Counted from the stretch's first letter, positions 46,393-55,249 are shown. The stretch is DNA of 64,000 nt from Nocardioidaceae bacterium SCSIO 66511 (GCA_023100825.1 CP095846.1:1116001-1180000); one strand, 5' to 3'. Notes: generated from the sequence alone by a model not told the origin. A program made the numbers and translations.

Positions 46393-48009
46393 ATGGAAGG
46401 ACGCCACACGGCGGCCGGTCCTCGTACGCCCCGACGTAGTGGCCTGAACCCGCTGGTGGTCGGTGCTGCCATCGTCGCGTTCGTGGTCGCGGTCGGTCTC
46501 GTGATCCGCTGGCAGACGGCCGACGGTGACGCCGCGGCCGCCGCGCGCGACTGCTCGGGCGAGGTCTCCGTCGCGGCAAGCCCGGAGATCGCCGACGTGG
46601 TCAAGGAGGTCGTCGCCGCGGGCAAGGGCTGCGGTACGTACGACGTGACCGCGACCTCGGGCGCCGAGGTTGCCAAGGCGTTGTCCTCCGGCAAGGGGGT
46701 GCCCGACGTCTGGATTCCGGACTCAACGGTCGAAGTCGATCGCTCGGCCGGCACGGCAGCGACGGCTCCGGTGGTCTTGGAGGCTTCGCTGGCTTCGTCG
46801 CCGGTCGTGGCAGTCGGGGCCCAGGATCCACAGTCGCAGTGGCGCGACGTACTCGCGACCGACGGGATGAGGCTGGGGGACCCGGCCACGAACACCCCGT
46901 CGGTGCTGGCACTGATCGCGGCGAATGCTGAAGCCGAGGCGGACGGCGACAGCGCGGAAGAGATCAAGCAACAGCTGGTTTCTGTCGCGCAGTCGGGCGC
47001 TGCGGCCTCCGACGGCAAGACCCAGGGCAGCGCCGAGGTCACCAAGCTGGCGGCGGAGGGCGCCACCACGGTGGCGACAGAGCAGACGGTGCTCGGTGAA
47101 GGCGGCGACGTCGCGCGAAAGCTGCAGATGTCCGTACCGGACAGCGGCACTTTGTCTCTCGACTACCCGCTCGTGCTCTCGGCGACGTCGGATCGTCGTG
47201 AAGACACGTCGGACGGAGTCACCGCGCTCACCGAGATCCTGACCTCGGAAGAGGCGCAAGAGTCATTCGCGAAGGCGGGATTCCGCACGCCGGACGGCGA
47301 ACCGATCGACGGTGGGGTCGGCGACGTCAGCGCGCTGACGATGCCGCGGACGGATGAGGTCGCCTCGATCCTCAGCGCCTGGACGCTGCTGTCGCGGCCG
47401 AGCCGTACGCTCGCCGTGATCGACGTATCGGGGTCGATGGAGTACTCCGCCGGCAGTGCGAGCCGGATGGCGCTGACGGTCGAGGCGGCGCAGGCGGGCC
47501 AACGGTTGTTCCCCGACGGAAGCTCGCTCGGACTCTGGGCGTTCTCGGTCGGCCTCGGCGACAAGGACCGCGACTACCTGCCGCTGGTGCCCGTACGCCC
47601 TCTCGGTGCCGAGGTCGACGGTATGAACCAGCGGGCGCTGCTGGAAAAGTCCATCGACGGTCTGATCGGGCGCACGGGCGGCGGCACGGGCCTGTACGAC
47701 TCCGTTTTGGCGGCGTACCGCGCTGCCAACGACTCCTACGATCCGGATGCCGTGAACAGCGTGGTCGTGCTGACCGACGGCGAGAACGAGGACCCGGGCA
47801 GTGTCAGCCTCGACAAGCTGCTGGACACCATCGAGGTGGAGTCCAACCCCGACCGCCCGGTCAGGATCATCACGATCGGCATCACCGAGGACGCCGACGT
47901 GTCGGCACTCGAGGCGATCGCGCATGTGACGGGCGGGTCCAGCCACATCGCGGTCAACCCCGATGAGATCACCGACGTGTTCATCGGCGCACTGGCCAGT
48001 CGCAGCTAG
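46393..48009 (+). CDS. Membrane-anchored solute-binding/VWA fusion protein
   Basis: A 538-residue extracytoplasmic protein. An N-terminal helix (about 20-40, LVVGAAIVAFVVAVGLVI) anchors it. Residues about 50-310 resemble a bacterial extracellular solute-binding domain (SVAASPEIADVVKEVV, VWIPDSTVEVDR). A C-terminal von Willebrand factor A domain (about 335-535) has the MIDAS metal motif DVSGSM, plus TGGGTGLYDSV and LTDGENED, which supply the other metal ligands. VWA domains bind protein partners through a metal; no operon partner is visible here. The gene stands alone, ending at repeat region B1. Confidence 0.83.
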   Translation: MEGRHTAAGPRTPRRSGLNPLVVGAAIVAFVVAVGLVIRWQTADGDAAAAARDCSGEVSVAASPEIADVVKEVVAAGKGCGTYDVTATSGAEVAKALSSGKGVPDVWIPDSTVEVDRSAGTAATAPVVLEASLASSPVVAVGAQDPQSQWRDVLATDGMRLGDPATNTPSVLALIAANAEAEADGDSAEEIKQQLVSVAQSGAAASDGKTQGSAEVTKLAAEGATTVATEQTVLGEGGDVARKLQMSVPDSGTLSLDYPLVLSATSDRREDTSDGVTALTEILTSEEAQESFAKAGFRTPDGEPIDGGVGDVSALTMPRTDEVASILSAWTLLSRPSRTLAVIDVSGSMEYSAGSASRMALTVEAAQAGQRLFPDGSSLGLWAFSVGLGDKDRDYLPLVPVRPLGAEVDGMNQRALLEKSIDGLIGRTGGGTGLYDSVLAAYRAANDSYDPDAVNSVVVLTDGENEDPGSVSLDKLLDTIEVESNPDRPVRIITIGITEDADVSALEAIAHVTGGSSHIAVNPDEITDVFIGALASRS

Positions 48010-48158
48010 GCGTACTTCCGCTCAACGACGGGCTCCCTGCTTCTACCGGGCGACTACCCGCCTGCCCGATTCCCGCTCGCTGTCGACTCTCCCGCTTCTT
48101 CGATACGACTACTCCCCGCTTCGCTTCTCGCTTCGGTCGGCATTCCGTCGCCTTCTGG

Positions 48159-48472
48159 CTGGGCAAAGACGCGGCGACGCGGGAGCCGCAGCGACGTGGC
48201 TGGGTTGCTTGCCGGCTTTCCCGTACCGGTCCGCTTTTGCGGGGTCGGTGGGTGATGGTTTACCAAGTAGACATGGTGAAGCACCGCTTTGCATGGCAGG
48301 GACACCGTGCACGGTGGGAGGTTGCCGTGCTCATTGGTACGCCCGTGGCGGCCGGTACAGGTGTGACGCCGAAACCGAACGTTACCCCGGATCCCATATT
48401 AAAGTGGCGGGCAAGCCGCCAAGCGACCGAACCGAAGTGCCGGCTCCGCGCGTCGCCGCGTCTTTTGCCCAG
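48159..48472 (+). repeat. Family B unit, copy 1
   Basis: A 314-bp unit bounded by 23/24-nt inverted ends (48159-48181 and 48449-48472; shared part GGCAAAGACGCGGCGACGCG, one extra T on the right). Positions 48159-48425 are homologous to 55643-55370 on the opposite strand. The similarity is high at 48159-48345, falls in a variable stretch, and returns at a GGCGG/CCGCC hairpin (48406-48420). Inverted ends and a non-coding body suggest a MITE-like or REP-like element; there is no transposase in the window. Confidence 0.75.
48259..48330 (+). ncRNA. Candidate structured RNA in family B, copy 1
   Basis: Two hairpins are predicted by eye. Hairpin 1: TTTACCA (48259-48265) with TGGTGAA (48274-48280). 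Hairpin 2: GCATGGCA (48291-48298) with TGCCGTGC (48323-48330), enclosing CACCG-TGCA-CGGTG (48303-48316). Between the two copies, hairpin 1 changes C-G to U-G, keeping the pair. Loop and internal-loop bases are nearly unchanged. Expression is not shown; a DNA-level structure is equally possible. Confidence 0.45.
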
Positions 48473-48646
48473 CCGGAAAGGCGAGGGAAAGCCGACAGTG
48501 ACGAGAAATTGGGGCGCTGAGTAGTCGCACCGAAGAAGGTGGAGAGCCGACAGCGAGCGGACGAACAGCGGCGAGTAGTCGCACCGAGAATCTACGGAAT
48601 GTCGAGGGGCGAAGCCGAGCCGGACAGTCGGGTAGTCGCACCGGAG

Positions 48647-49252
48647 CTACGTACGTACCGACGACAGCCGGTGCAGCCGCCGCTCGGCCTGCCGCGGCGT
48701 CATCGCGACGCAGCCCATGCGCTCGGCCGCGCGTACGATGGCCGGCTCCGCACGCAGCAACGCCCACCCTCGGCGTACGAGGACGCCGGGCGGTTTACGT
48801 CGTTCCCGCAGGTCGCGGGCGAGGCGCAGAGCGAACGTGACGAGCCGGTGATGGCGAACGCAGATGGCATCGGCCAGGATGCCTCGCGCGCGGCAGCCCT
48901 CGACGACGTGCGGTGCGAAGATGCCTTCGGCGATGAAGACCCCGGCGCCGTCGAGTCGTACCTCGCGGTGTCCGACGCGAGCGTTCGCGGCGATCTCGTA
49001 GACCGGCGCGTCGATCCGGCCGTCGCGGCACAGCGTCTCGATCGCATCGCAGGCGGCCTCGGCGTCCCACGACGCCGGATCGTCCCAGTCGACGAGGCCG
49101 GGGCTGAGCATCGGAAGTCCGGGAGCGTCGCCGTCGCGGTAGAAGTCATCGAGCCGGAGGATCGGCCAGCCGAGTCGATGCGCGAGGCGAGACTTACCGG
49201 ACCCGGACGGCCCGGCGAGCACGACGACCTGCGCGCGGTAGCGCGTGGTCAC
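48647..49252 (-). CDS. Uridine kinase-like P-loop protein
   Basis: A 201-residue P-loop kinase-like protein: Walker A VVVLAGPSGSGKSRLAHRLG (about 9-28), followed by LRLDDFYRDGDAPGLPML, the DDFY motif typical of uridine kinases, and VFIAEGIFAPHVVEGC. It may phosphorylate a nucleoside such as uridine. The start is GTG at 49252, overlapping the stop of the sigma-factor gene (GTGA), so it is co-transcribed behind an ECF sigma factor. It ends 6 bp from the last repeat of region B1. Confidence 0.8.
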   Translation of the reverse strand: MTTRYRAQVVVLAGPSGSGKSRLAHRLGWPILRLDDFYRDGDAPGLPMLSPGLVDWDDPASWDAEAACDAIETLCRDGRIDAPVYEIAANARVGHREVRLDGAGVFIAEGIFAPHVVEGCRARGILADAICVRHHRLVTFALRLARDLRERRKPPGVLVRRGWALLRAEPAIVRAAERMGCVAMTPRQAERRLHRLSSVRT

Positions 49253-49803
49253 TCCCGGACGAGAAGCAACGGTCGCATCGCCTGACGCGCACGGTGGATG
49301 CGTGACTTCGCGGTGCCGACGGGGATATCGAGGACGCGCGCGATCTCCGCATAGTCGATCTCGCCGATGTCACGCATGACGAGCGCCTCGACGAGGTCGG
49401 GTTGCTGCCGCTCCAGGGTCTCCAACGCCTCGAGGAGGTCGAGCCGACTGCCGGCGATGACGCTGGTCGTACGCGGGTCGGCGTACGTCGGCATCTCGTC
49501 GACCGGTCGCTCGGCTGCTCGACGTTTGAGCGAACGGTACGTCTGTCGGGCCGCGTTGCTCGCGACGACGTGGAGCCAGGTGGTGAACTTGCTGCGTCCC
49601 TCGTACCCGCCGATCTTCGTGGCGATCTTCATCAGCACGTCTTGGCAGGCCTCTTCGGCATCCTGCGTGTTCGGCAGGATGCGCTGGCACAGGCGCATCA
49701 CACGCGGCTGAACGGCCGCGAGCAACTGGTTGAGCGCGGCCTGATCGCCCGCCGACGAGCGGCGTGCGAGGTCGTCGAGATCAACGGTGTCCTCGGTCGT
49801 CAT
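49249..49803 (-). CDS. ECF RNA polymerase sigma factor
   Basis: A 184-residue ECF sigma factor. Region 2 (about 25-90) includes NTQDAEEACQDVLMKIATKI and SKFTTWLHVVASNAARQTYR; region 4 (about 125-180) includes ERQQPDLVEALVMRDIGEID and the helix-turn-helix LDIPVGTAKSRIHRARQAM. I chose the ATG at 49803; the longer frame to 51246 is antisense to the kinase gene. It is divergent from a Ser/Thr kinase gene, and the two may form a signalling unit. No anti-sigma gene is adjacent. Confidence 0.92.
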   Translation of the reverse strand: MTTEDTVDLDDLARRSSAGDQAALNQLLAAVQPRVMRLCQRILPNTQDAEEACQDVLMKIATKIGGYEGRSKFTTWLHVVASNAARQTYRSLKRRAAERPVDEMPTYADPRTTSVIAGSRLDLLEALETLERQQPDLVEALVMRDIGEIDYAEIARVLDIPVGTAKSRIHRARQAMRPLLLVRE

Positions 49804-49875
49804 AGGTGCATTCTTGCCGACGCGACGAGCCTCGTACATACCACCCTGTCCGGGGCGATGGAGGGTACCGACAGA

Positions 49876-51402
49876 ATGGGCCCCATGTCCCTGCCCAATC
49901 GACTCGGTCGACTGCGGCGAATCTCTCGGATCGGATCTGGCGGATTCGCCACGGTCTGGCTGTACTCCGACCCCGATCTGCAGTCGTATGTCGCCGTCAA
50001 GGCGTTGGCCGACAACTGGGCTGCGCGTACCGACATCAGGGACCGGTTCCTGGAGGAGGCGCGCATTCTGCGCCGTGCCGACTCCGACCACATCGTGCGC
50101 GTGTACGACATCGGTGAGACCGACGACGGCACGCCGTACTTCATCATGAACTACGCCGACCAGGGGACCGTCGCCGATCTGCTCAACACGCCGTCGCGCG
50201 ATCTGGGCCTGATCACCGATCTCGTGTCCCAGGCGAGCACGGGTTTGCGGCGGTTGCACACGATGGGCATCTTGCACCGCGATGTGAAGCCGCAGAACCT
50301 CCTGCTCGCCAGCGACCACTCCGGTACGTCGCGGCTGATGGTCGCCGACCTCGGCGTCGCAAAGGCGATGCTGCACGCGAGCGGCATCACCCAGGTCGTC
50401 GGCACCCCGGCCTACATGGCGCCCGAGCAGGCAGACCCGACCCGCGGCGTCGACACCCGGTGCGACGTGCATGCGCTCGGCGCAGTGACCTATCACCTCC
50501 TGACCGGCCGACCTGTGCGTACGGGCGGCGTCGAGGCGTTGTTCTCCGCCGAGCCGGTACGCCCGCCGACGACGCTCGTACGCGACCTGCCGTCGTCGCT
50601 CGACCCGGTTGTGCTGCGCGCGGTAGCGCCCGACCCCGACCATCGCTGGCCGGACATCGACTCGTTCAGCACTGCGTTCCGCGAGGCGGCGTCGATGACG
50701 CGTACCCGTCTGTACGAGCCGCCACGGATCGAACCGCAGGTCTGGGAGCCGGACTTCCCGTCGCCGGTCAGCCCGCCCCCGCGTACGCCGCAGAGCCCCG
50801 TGCCGCCCGCGCAGAGTCCGGTGCCGGCGAGCTCCGGTCCGCCGCCTCGACGGGGGCAGTCGTCGTTGCGCCGCAGCCTGTTCGCGGTTCTTGCGGCGCT
50901 CGTCCTGGTCGCGGTCGTCGTCGGTGGTGTTCTGGCCATCCAGGAGCTGAACCAGGATGACGCCTCGGCGGCCCCGGAGATCGACCTCGCCCCGTCGTGG
51001 AGTGAGGAGGGCGAGCAGGTCGGCGAGTCGACCTGGTCGTACCCCAGCGACGACGGGTCGCTCGAGCTGCTCGTGAACACCGCGACCTCGAGCGAGGGCG
51101 TCCAGGACGAGGCCAAGGCCGATATGAAGTTGCAGCGCAAGGACGGCTACACCCGGGAAGTGAGCAGGGAGCTCACGGCCGAGGACGATCTCGGTGACTG
51201 GCAGGTCGGCTGGGATCTCGAGTACGCCGAGGGAGACGACTACCACTGGCGCTGGTACTTCGGCAACGCCAACCCGGAGACCGCCGGATGGGTCGAGATC
51301 AACGGGCCGAAGGACGCCCTTATGGGCGATGACGAGCGCACCGCTGCGTCGATGAAACTGCTCCGCGCCGCCCGAGACGCAGCGATCCTGGGTAAGGCGT
51401 AG
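49876..51402 (+). CDS. Transmembrane serine/threonine protein kinase
   Basis: A roughly 508-residue PknB-type kinase. Kinase domain 1-275: glycine loop GSGGFATVW, Lys42 in VAVKAL, catalytic HRDVKPQN (Asp136), DLG in place of DFG, and APEQ. A Pro-rich linker (285-330) leads to one transmembrane helix (about 335-356) and an extracytoplasmic domain of about 150 residues without PASTA repeats (ending SMKLLRAARDAAILGKA). The start may instead be ATG at 49858 or 49885. It is divergent from an ECF sigma gene and convergent, 1 bp apart, with the MFS gene. Confidence 0.9.
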   Translation: MGPMSLPNRLGRLRRISRIGSGGFATVWLYSDPDLQSYVAVKALADNWAARTDIRDRFLEEARILRRADSDHIVRVYDIGETDDGTPYFIMNYADQGTVADLLNTPSRDLGLITDLVSQASTGLRRLHTMGILHRDVKPQNLLLASDHSGTSRLMVADLGVAKAMLHASGITQVVGTPAYMAPEQADPTRGVDTRCDVHALGAVTYHLLTGRPVRTGGVEALFSAEPVRPPTTLVRDLPSSLDPVVLRAVAPDPDHRWPDIDSFSTAFREAASMTRTRLYEPPRIEPQVWEPDFPSPVSPPPRTPQSPVPPAQSPVPASSGPPPRRGQSSLRRSLFAVLAALVLVAVVVGGVLAIQELNQDDASAAPEIDLAPSWSEEGEQVGESTWSYPSDDGSLELLVNTATSSEGVQDEAKADMKLQRKDGYTREVSRELTAEDDLGDWQVGWDLEYAEGDDYHWRWYFGNANPETAGWVEINGPKDALMGDDERTAASMKLLRAARDAAILGKA

Positions 51403-51403
51403 G

Positions 51404-52948
51404 TCAGGCAGACCCCGCCGGCCGACGGGTGATCATCAGGGCTGCAACCACCAGCATGGTGACGCCGGCTCCGATCGCACCCCACCAGAGAATGTCGCTC
51501 ATCGCCGTCGCCGAGGCATCGCGTACGGCTACAGCGACGCCGTCGCGGTACGCGGCCGGCACCTGTTCGAGCACGGAGACACCAGCGCCGGAGCCGACGG
51601 CCTCACCGAGCCGGTGCGTCGAGTCGGCCGGCACGCCCGATCCGCTCAGTGCTTCGGCGGTCGCGTCTACGCCGCTGCTGTGGAACAGCACCCCGAGCAC
51701 GGCCACGCCGGCCGCCACCCCGACCTGCCGCATCGTGCTCACGACTCCGGTGGCCATCCCGGCTCGCGCCGGCTCGACCGCATCGAGCGCTGCCTGGGTG
51801 AGGCAGGCGCTGAGTACGCCCGCACCGGCACCGGCGACGATGAACCCGGGTACGAAGACCGTCCACTCGGACGACCCGTCGACCTGGGCCATCCAGGCCA
51901 TCCCGATCGCCACGAGTGCGAGCCCGCCCGAGACCGTCCATACCGCGCGTACCCGGTCGACGAGGCGTGCGGTGAGCGGCGCCGCGACGAACGACGCGAC
52001 GGTGAAGGCCAGGAACCGCAGCCCCGCGTCGAACGGGTCGTACGCGAAGGTGTTGACGAAGTACAGCCCGAGGTACGTCGTCGACGCGATCACCGTTGCG
52101 CTGACCGCGAAGGCCGCGAGGCTGACACCTGCGTACGACCGGCTACGGAACAACGACAGGTCGAGCATCGGCTCGGCCGTACGTACCTCACAGGCCAGGA
52201 ATGCGATGCAGGAGATCACCGAGCCCGCGAACAGCGCAATGATCGGTGCGGAGGTCCAGCCCTCGGCCTGGCCCCTGATCAGGCCGAGGAGCAGGGTGAG
52301 CAGCGTCGTGGTGAGCAGCAAGGTGCCCGGCCAGTCGGCGCGCCGCGGGTTGTCGGCGCGGGACTCGGGCAGGATCCGGGCTCCGGCTGCGAGCGCGAGT
52401 ACGCCGACGGGGACATTCACCAGGAAGATCCAGCGCCAGCCAGCGGTGTCGACGAGCAGGCCGCCGACCAGCGGGCCGATTGCCGTTGCCGCGCCGAGGG
52501 TCGCACCGAAGATGCCGATCGCGGTTGCGCGTGCCTTCGGCTCCCGGAACGTGTCGCCGATGATGGGGATGGCGGTGCCGAAGAGCATTGCCCCGCCGAT
52601 GCCCTGCAGTGCGCGCGTGAGGTCGAGCACCAATGCATTGCCGGCCAGCGCGCACGCGAGCGATCCGACGGTGAACACCACCATGCCCGCGAGGAACACC
52701 CGGCGTCGCCCGATCCGGTCACCGATGGTCGCCGACGTCAGCAGGAGGCAGGCGAGCGACAGCGCGTACGCGTCGACGACCCATTGCAGATCGGACAGGC
52801 TCGCGTCGAGGCTCTGCTGCATGTCACCGAGTGCCACGGCGACGACGGTCACGTCGAGCAACAGCATGAAGATCGCCGTGCAGACGATGGCGAGGGTCCA
52901 GCCGCGTCGGGTGCGGGCCGGACCGATCGCGGTCGAGGTGGTGGTCAT
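51404..52948 (-). CDS. MFS multidrug exporter, DHA2 (14-helix) family
   Basis: A 514-residue major facilitator of the EmrB/QacA type with about 14 helices. Motif A-like GDRIGRRRVFLAGMVVFTVG (about 76-95), LLLDVTVVAVALGDMQ in helix 1 and the motif C-like GPLVGGLLVDTAGWRWIFLV are present. It is a proton-driven exporter of hydrophobic drugs or related compounds. It is divergent from a TetR gene, with paired operator-like palindromes between, so its expression is probably induced by its substrate. Confidence 0.92.
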   Translation of the reverse strand: MTTTSTAIGPARTRRGWTLAIVCTAIFMLLLDVTVVAVALGDMQQSLDASLSDLQWVVDAYALSLACLLLTSATIGDRIGRRRVFLAGMVVFTVGSLACALAGNALVLDLTRALQGIGGAMLFGTAIPIIGDTFREPKARATAIGIFGATLGAATAIGPLVGGLLVDTAGWRWIFLVNVPVGVLALAAGARILPESRADNPRRADWPGTLLLTTTLLTLLLGLIRGQAEGWTSAPIIALFAGSVISCIAFLACEVRTAEPMLDLSLFRSRSYAGVSLAAFAVSATVIASTTYLGLYFVNTFAYDPFDAGLRFLAFTVASFVAAPLTARLVDRVRAVWTVSGGLALVAIGMAWMAQVDGSSEWTVFVPGFIVAGAGAGVLSACLTQAALDAVEPARAGMATGVVSTMRQVGVAAGVAVLGVLFHSSGVDATAEALSGSGVPADSTHRLGEAVGSGAGVSVLEQVPAAYRDGVAVAVRDASATAMSDILWWGAIGAGVTMLVVAALMITRRPAGSA

Positions 52949-52972
52949 GAATGTTCCCCCTGATCGTTTGCA

Positions 52973-53021
52973 CTACACTTGTAGCCCAATTAGGAATGAG
53001 TTAACACCTGTAGCGCTACAG
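52973..53021. promoter_or_regulatory. Two palindromes between MFS and TetR genes, candidate TetR operators
   Basis: CTACACTTGTAG (52973-52984, 5-bp arms) and CTGTAGCGCTACAG (53008-53021, perfect 14-bp palindrome) share the CTACA/TGTAG half-site. They lie 24 bp before the MFS start and 24 bp before the TetR start. A 12-bp direct repeat, CCCAA(T/C)TAGGAA at 52985-52996 and 53029-53040, interleaves with them; its second copy contains the tetR ribosome site. Confidence 0.75.
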
Positions 53022-53045
53022 CTGTCAACCCAACTAGGAAGAACT

Positions 53046-53642
53046 GTGTCGACCCCCCGAAGACGACCGGCCGCTCGCCGAGGCGAGGGCGAGAAGCTCC
53101 GTGCCGAGATCCTGGACGTGACCGCCCGGATGCTCGAGGAGAGCGGCGACGCCAGCACGCTGTCCCTACGCGCCATCGCCCGTGAGACCGGAGTCGCGGC
53201 GACCTCGATCTATCTGCACTTCGACTCGCTGGAGACGCTCGTCCGCGCGGTCAAAGAGCAAAAGTACGAGGAACTTCGCGAGGTGCTGCAGGCGGCAGAC
53301 ACCGCGGCGCCCGACGATCCGCCCCGGCGGCTCCACGCTGCGACGAAGGCGTACGTCGATTTCGCGTTGGAGCGGCCGGGTACGTACAAGGTGCTGTTCG
53401 GCACGTCAGTCGACCTTCCGCCCGACGGTGAAGGCCGGTTCATCGGCGAGCGCGCCTTCCAGGTCGCGGTGGAGGTCCTGGCCTCGACCCGTAAGTCACG
53501 CGATGACGCGTATCTCGGCGCCACCCAGCTGTGGTGCGCAATGCACGGCATGGTCACCCTGCGCGCGCTCCACCCGAACTTCCCATGGCCCAGTGTCGAC
53601 GATCAGATCGACGACCTGATCGAGCGGTTGTTCCTCTCGTAG
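53046..53642 (+). CDS. TetR-family transcriptional regulator
   Basis: A 198-residue TetR repressor. The N-terminal helix-turn-helix region is SLRAIARETGVAATSIYLHF (about 40-59); a C-terminal ligand-binding domain with WHG-like features follows (TKAYVDFALERPGTYKVLFG). The start is GTG at 53046, with AGGAAG 5 bp upstream; the long upstream frame is antisense to the MFS gene. It most likely represses the divergent exporter and itself. Confidence 0.92.
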   Translation: MSTPRRRPAARRGEGEKLRAEILDVTARMLEESGDASTLSLRAIARETGVAATSIYLHFDSLETLVRAVKEQKYEELREVLQAADTAAPDDPPRRLHAATKAYVDFALERPGTYKVLFGTSVDLPPDGEGRFIGERAFQVAVEVLASTRKSRDDAYLGATQLWCAMHGMVTLRALHPNFPWPSVDDQIDDLIERLFLS

Positions 53643-53659
53643 CCAAGGGGCCCGCGGCG

Positions 53660-55249
53660 TCAGTTGATGCTGCTCCAGAAGCTGCATCGATGGGTCGCGC
53701 CGTACGCAGTCGGGCCGACACGGTCGCCCGAGAGTTCGTGCACGATTTCGCTTCGCGCATCGAACCGCTGCCACCTCGGCAGGCCGGGTGTGTTCGGGTT
53801 CCCAGTGCGCGCGAACCTGCTCCAGTAGCCGAGCAGCACCGGTGTCAGCCGGTCGTCGGCGGGTTCGGCCCATTCGAGATCGAACAGGTACGGCAGCTCG
53901 GAGCCGTGGTACGCGCCGAACGGGATTCCGCCGAACTCCCGACCGGAGTCCTGAGTCACCTCGTACGCGTACACGCGGGTCGTACGTGCCGCGGCCCGCG
54001 CGGTGTCGAGGGTCGGGCAGGCGCCGATCCGCTTGCCCCAGTCGGTGAGTACGGCGGCCAGCGCGAGCATCGGTCGGTCGTAGTCGTCGGCCGGATAGTG
54101 ATCGAGAACCGCGAGCGCGTCGGCGCCGAATCCGTCGTGCACCAGGTCTTCGTACTCCTGCGCGGTGAGGACGTTGTCGCCACCCTGGAGGTCGTACGCC
54201 GAGGCCACGAACGAGCGCATCTCATCGCGCACACTGCCGACCAGCAGCGGGATGCCCGCCGATGCGCCGGCCCGGATCGCGGCTCCGGGCTGCTTCGGGA
54301 GGTACGGCGTGCCGGCCACCGGACCCCAGGAGTCATCGGCCACCGTGCCGGTCACGGCGGTCACTGGGGGCAGGCTCTCCAGCACCCGCGCCGGTGGTGC
54401 GGCACGTAGGCAGTCGGCCACGTCGGCCGCGTCGGCGCAGCCGAGCTCGCGAATCGCTGCGGCTCCCTTCTCGTCGGCAGCCGCCTTCGTCATCACGTCG
54501 TTGGTGCAGGCGCCGCTCATGACGACCGCCCGGTCGAACAGGCCGCGCGAGGAGGGCGAGGCCAGATGTGCGCAGACGCTGCGCGCACCGGCGGACTGCC
54601 CCATCAGGGTGACCGAACGCGCGTCGCCGCCGAACGCACGGGCATTTCGGCGGACCCAACGCAGCGCCGCCGTTTGGTCCATCAGTCCGTAGTTGCCGGA
54701 CGCGCTGCGGCCCGTGTCGAGTGCCGGCGCGGACAGGAAGCCGAGGCCGCCGAGCCGGTAGTTGGGGGTCACCACGACGGCGCCGGCCGCATTCGCGAGG
54801 CGGGTCGCGTCGTACTCCGTACTGCGCCCGGAAGTGAGTCCGCCGCCGTAGAGCCAGACGATGACCGGCATCCGCCTGTGCCGTGGGACGTCGGCCGGCC
54901 GGGTGATGTCGAGGTACAGGCAGTCTTCCTGCCCGATGACGCGGCTGTTGCCGTTCTCGTCGATGTCGCGCTGTGCACACGGCTCCGCGGGATCGCGCGC
55001 GTCTCGAACGCCGTGCCAACGCGCCGGCCGTCGCGGAGCGGCCCAGCGGCGCTCGGCAATTGGGGGCGCCGCGTACGGCACGCCCAGGAACCGCACCGCA
55101 CCGTCGCGGGCCTCGCCTCGAAGCCAGCCTTGTTGTACGCGCGCCAGCGGCTCATCGGTCTGGCCGGCGGCCGACCAGTCGGCGGGCAGCGGAAGCAGAG
55201 TGGAGCTGACGGCGAGTGCGGTAGCGGCGATGACCATTCGTATCGACAT
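53660..55249 (-). CDS. Secreted type-B carboxylesterase
   Basis: A 529-residue carboxylesterase/para-nitrobenzyl-esterase family protein with a signal peptide (MSIRMVIAATALAVSSTLLP). The oxyanion region is VWLYGGGLTSG; the nucleophile Ser219 is in TLMGQSAGARS; the acidic residue is likely in VGSVRDEMRSF, and the His in FGAYHGSELPYLFD. It hydrolyses carboxylic esters outside the cell. ATG at 55249 is chosen because it begins the signal peptide; the frame to 55513 runs into the family B repeat. Confidence 0.9.
   Translation of the reverse strand: MSIRMVIAATALAVSSTLLPLPADWSAAGQTDEPLARVQQGWLRGEARDGAVRFLGVPYAAPPIAERRWAAPRRPARWHGVRDARDPAEPCAQRDIDENGNSRVIGQEDCLYLDITRPADVPRHRRMPVIVWLYGGGLTSGRSTEYDATRLANAAGAVVVTPNYRLGGLGFLSAPALDTGRSASGNYGLMDQTAALRWVRRNARAFGGDARSVTLMGQSAGARSVCAHLASPSSRGLFDRAVVMSGACTNDVMTKAAADEKGAAAIRELGCADAADVADCLRAAPPARVLESLPPVTAVTGTVADDSWGPVAGTPYLPKQPGAAIRAGASAGIPLLVGSVRDEMRSFVASAYDLQGGDNVLTAQEYEDLVHDGFGADALAVLDHYPADDYDRPMLALAAVLTDWGKRIGACPTLDTARAAARTTRVYAYEVTQDSGREFGGIPFGAYHGSELPYLFDLEWAEPADDRLTPVLLGYWSRFARTGNPNTPGLPRWQRFDARSEIVHELSGDRVGPTAYGATHRCSFWSSIN

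Larger units (their letters stand above)
48010..48646. repeat. Repeat region B1 (gene-free, 637 bp)
   Basis: No credible gene lies between the VWA gene and the P-loop gene. The region has GTAGTCGCAC-type repeats: inverted forms on the left (around 48044-48053 and 48100-48109), and direct forms on the right at 48521-48530, 48575-48584 and 48632-48641. They flank the unit at 48159-48472. The whole block is an imperfect long inverted repeat. The same components occur in region B2 (55250-56045) in opposite orientation. Confidence 0.85.

Noticed and set aside
48237-48524. Small peptide frame MRGRWVMVYQVDMVK... in family B copy 1, with a similar frame at 55254-55565
   Set aside because: The frames agree for only about 30 residues, diverge afterwards, and a different frame is just as similar between copies. 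Conservation is better explained by hairpins. A real small protein cannot be fully excluded.
51614-52963. 449-codon open frame antisense to the MFS exporter
   Set aside because: The MFS frame has helices and motifs; the antisense frame is highly charged and low in complexity.
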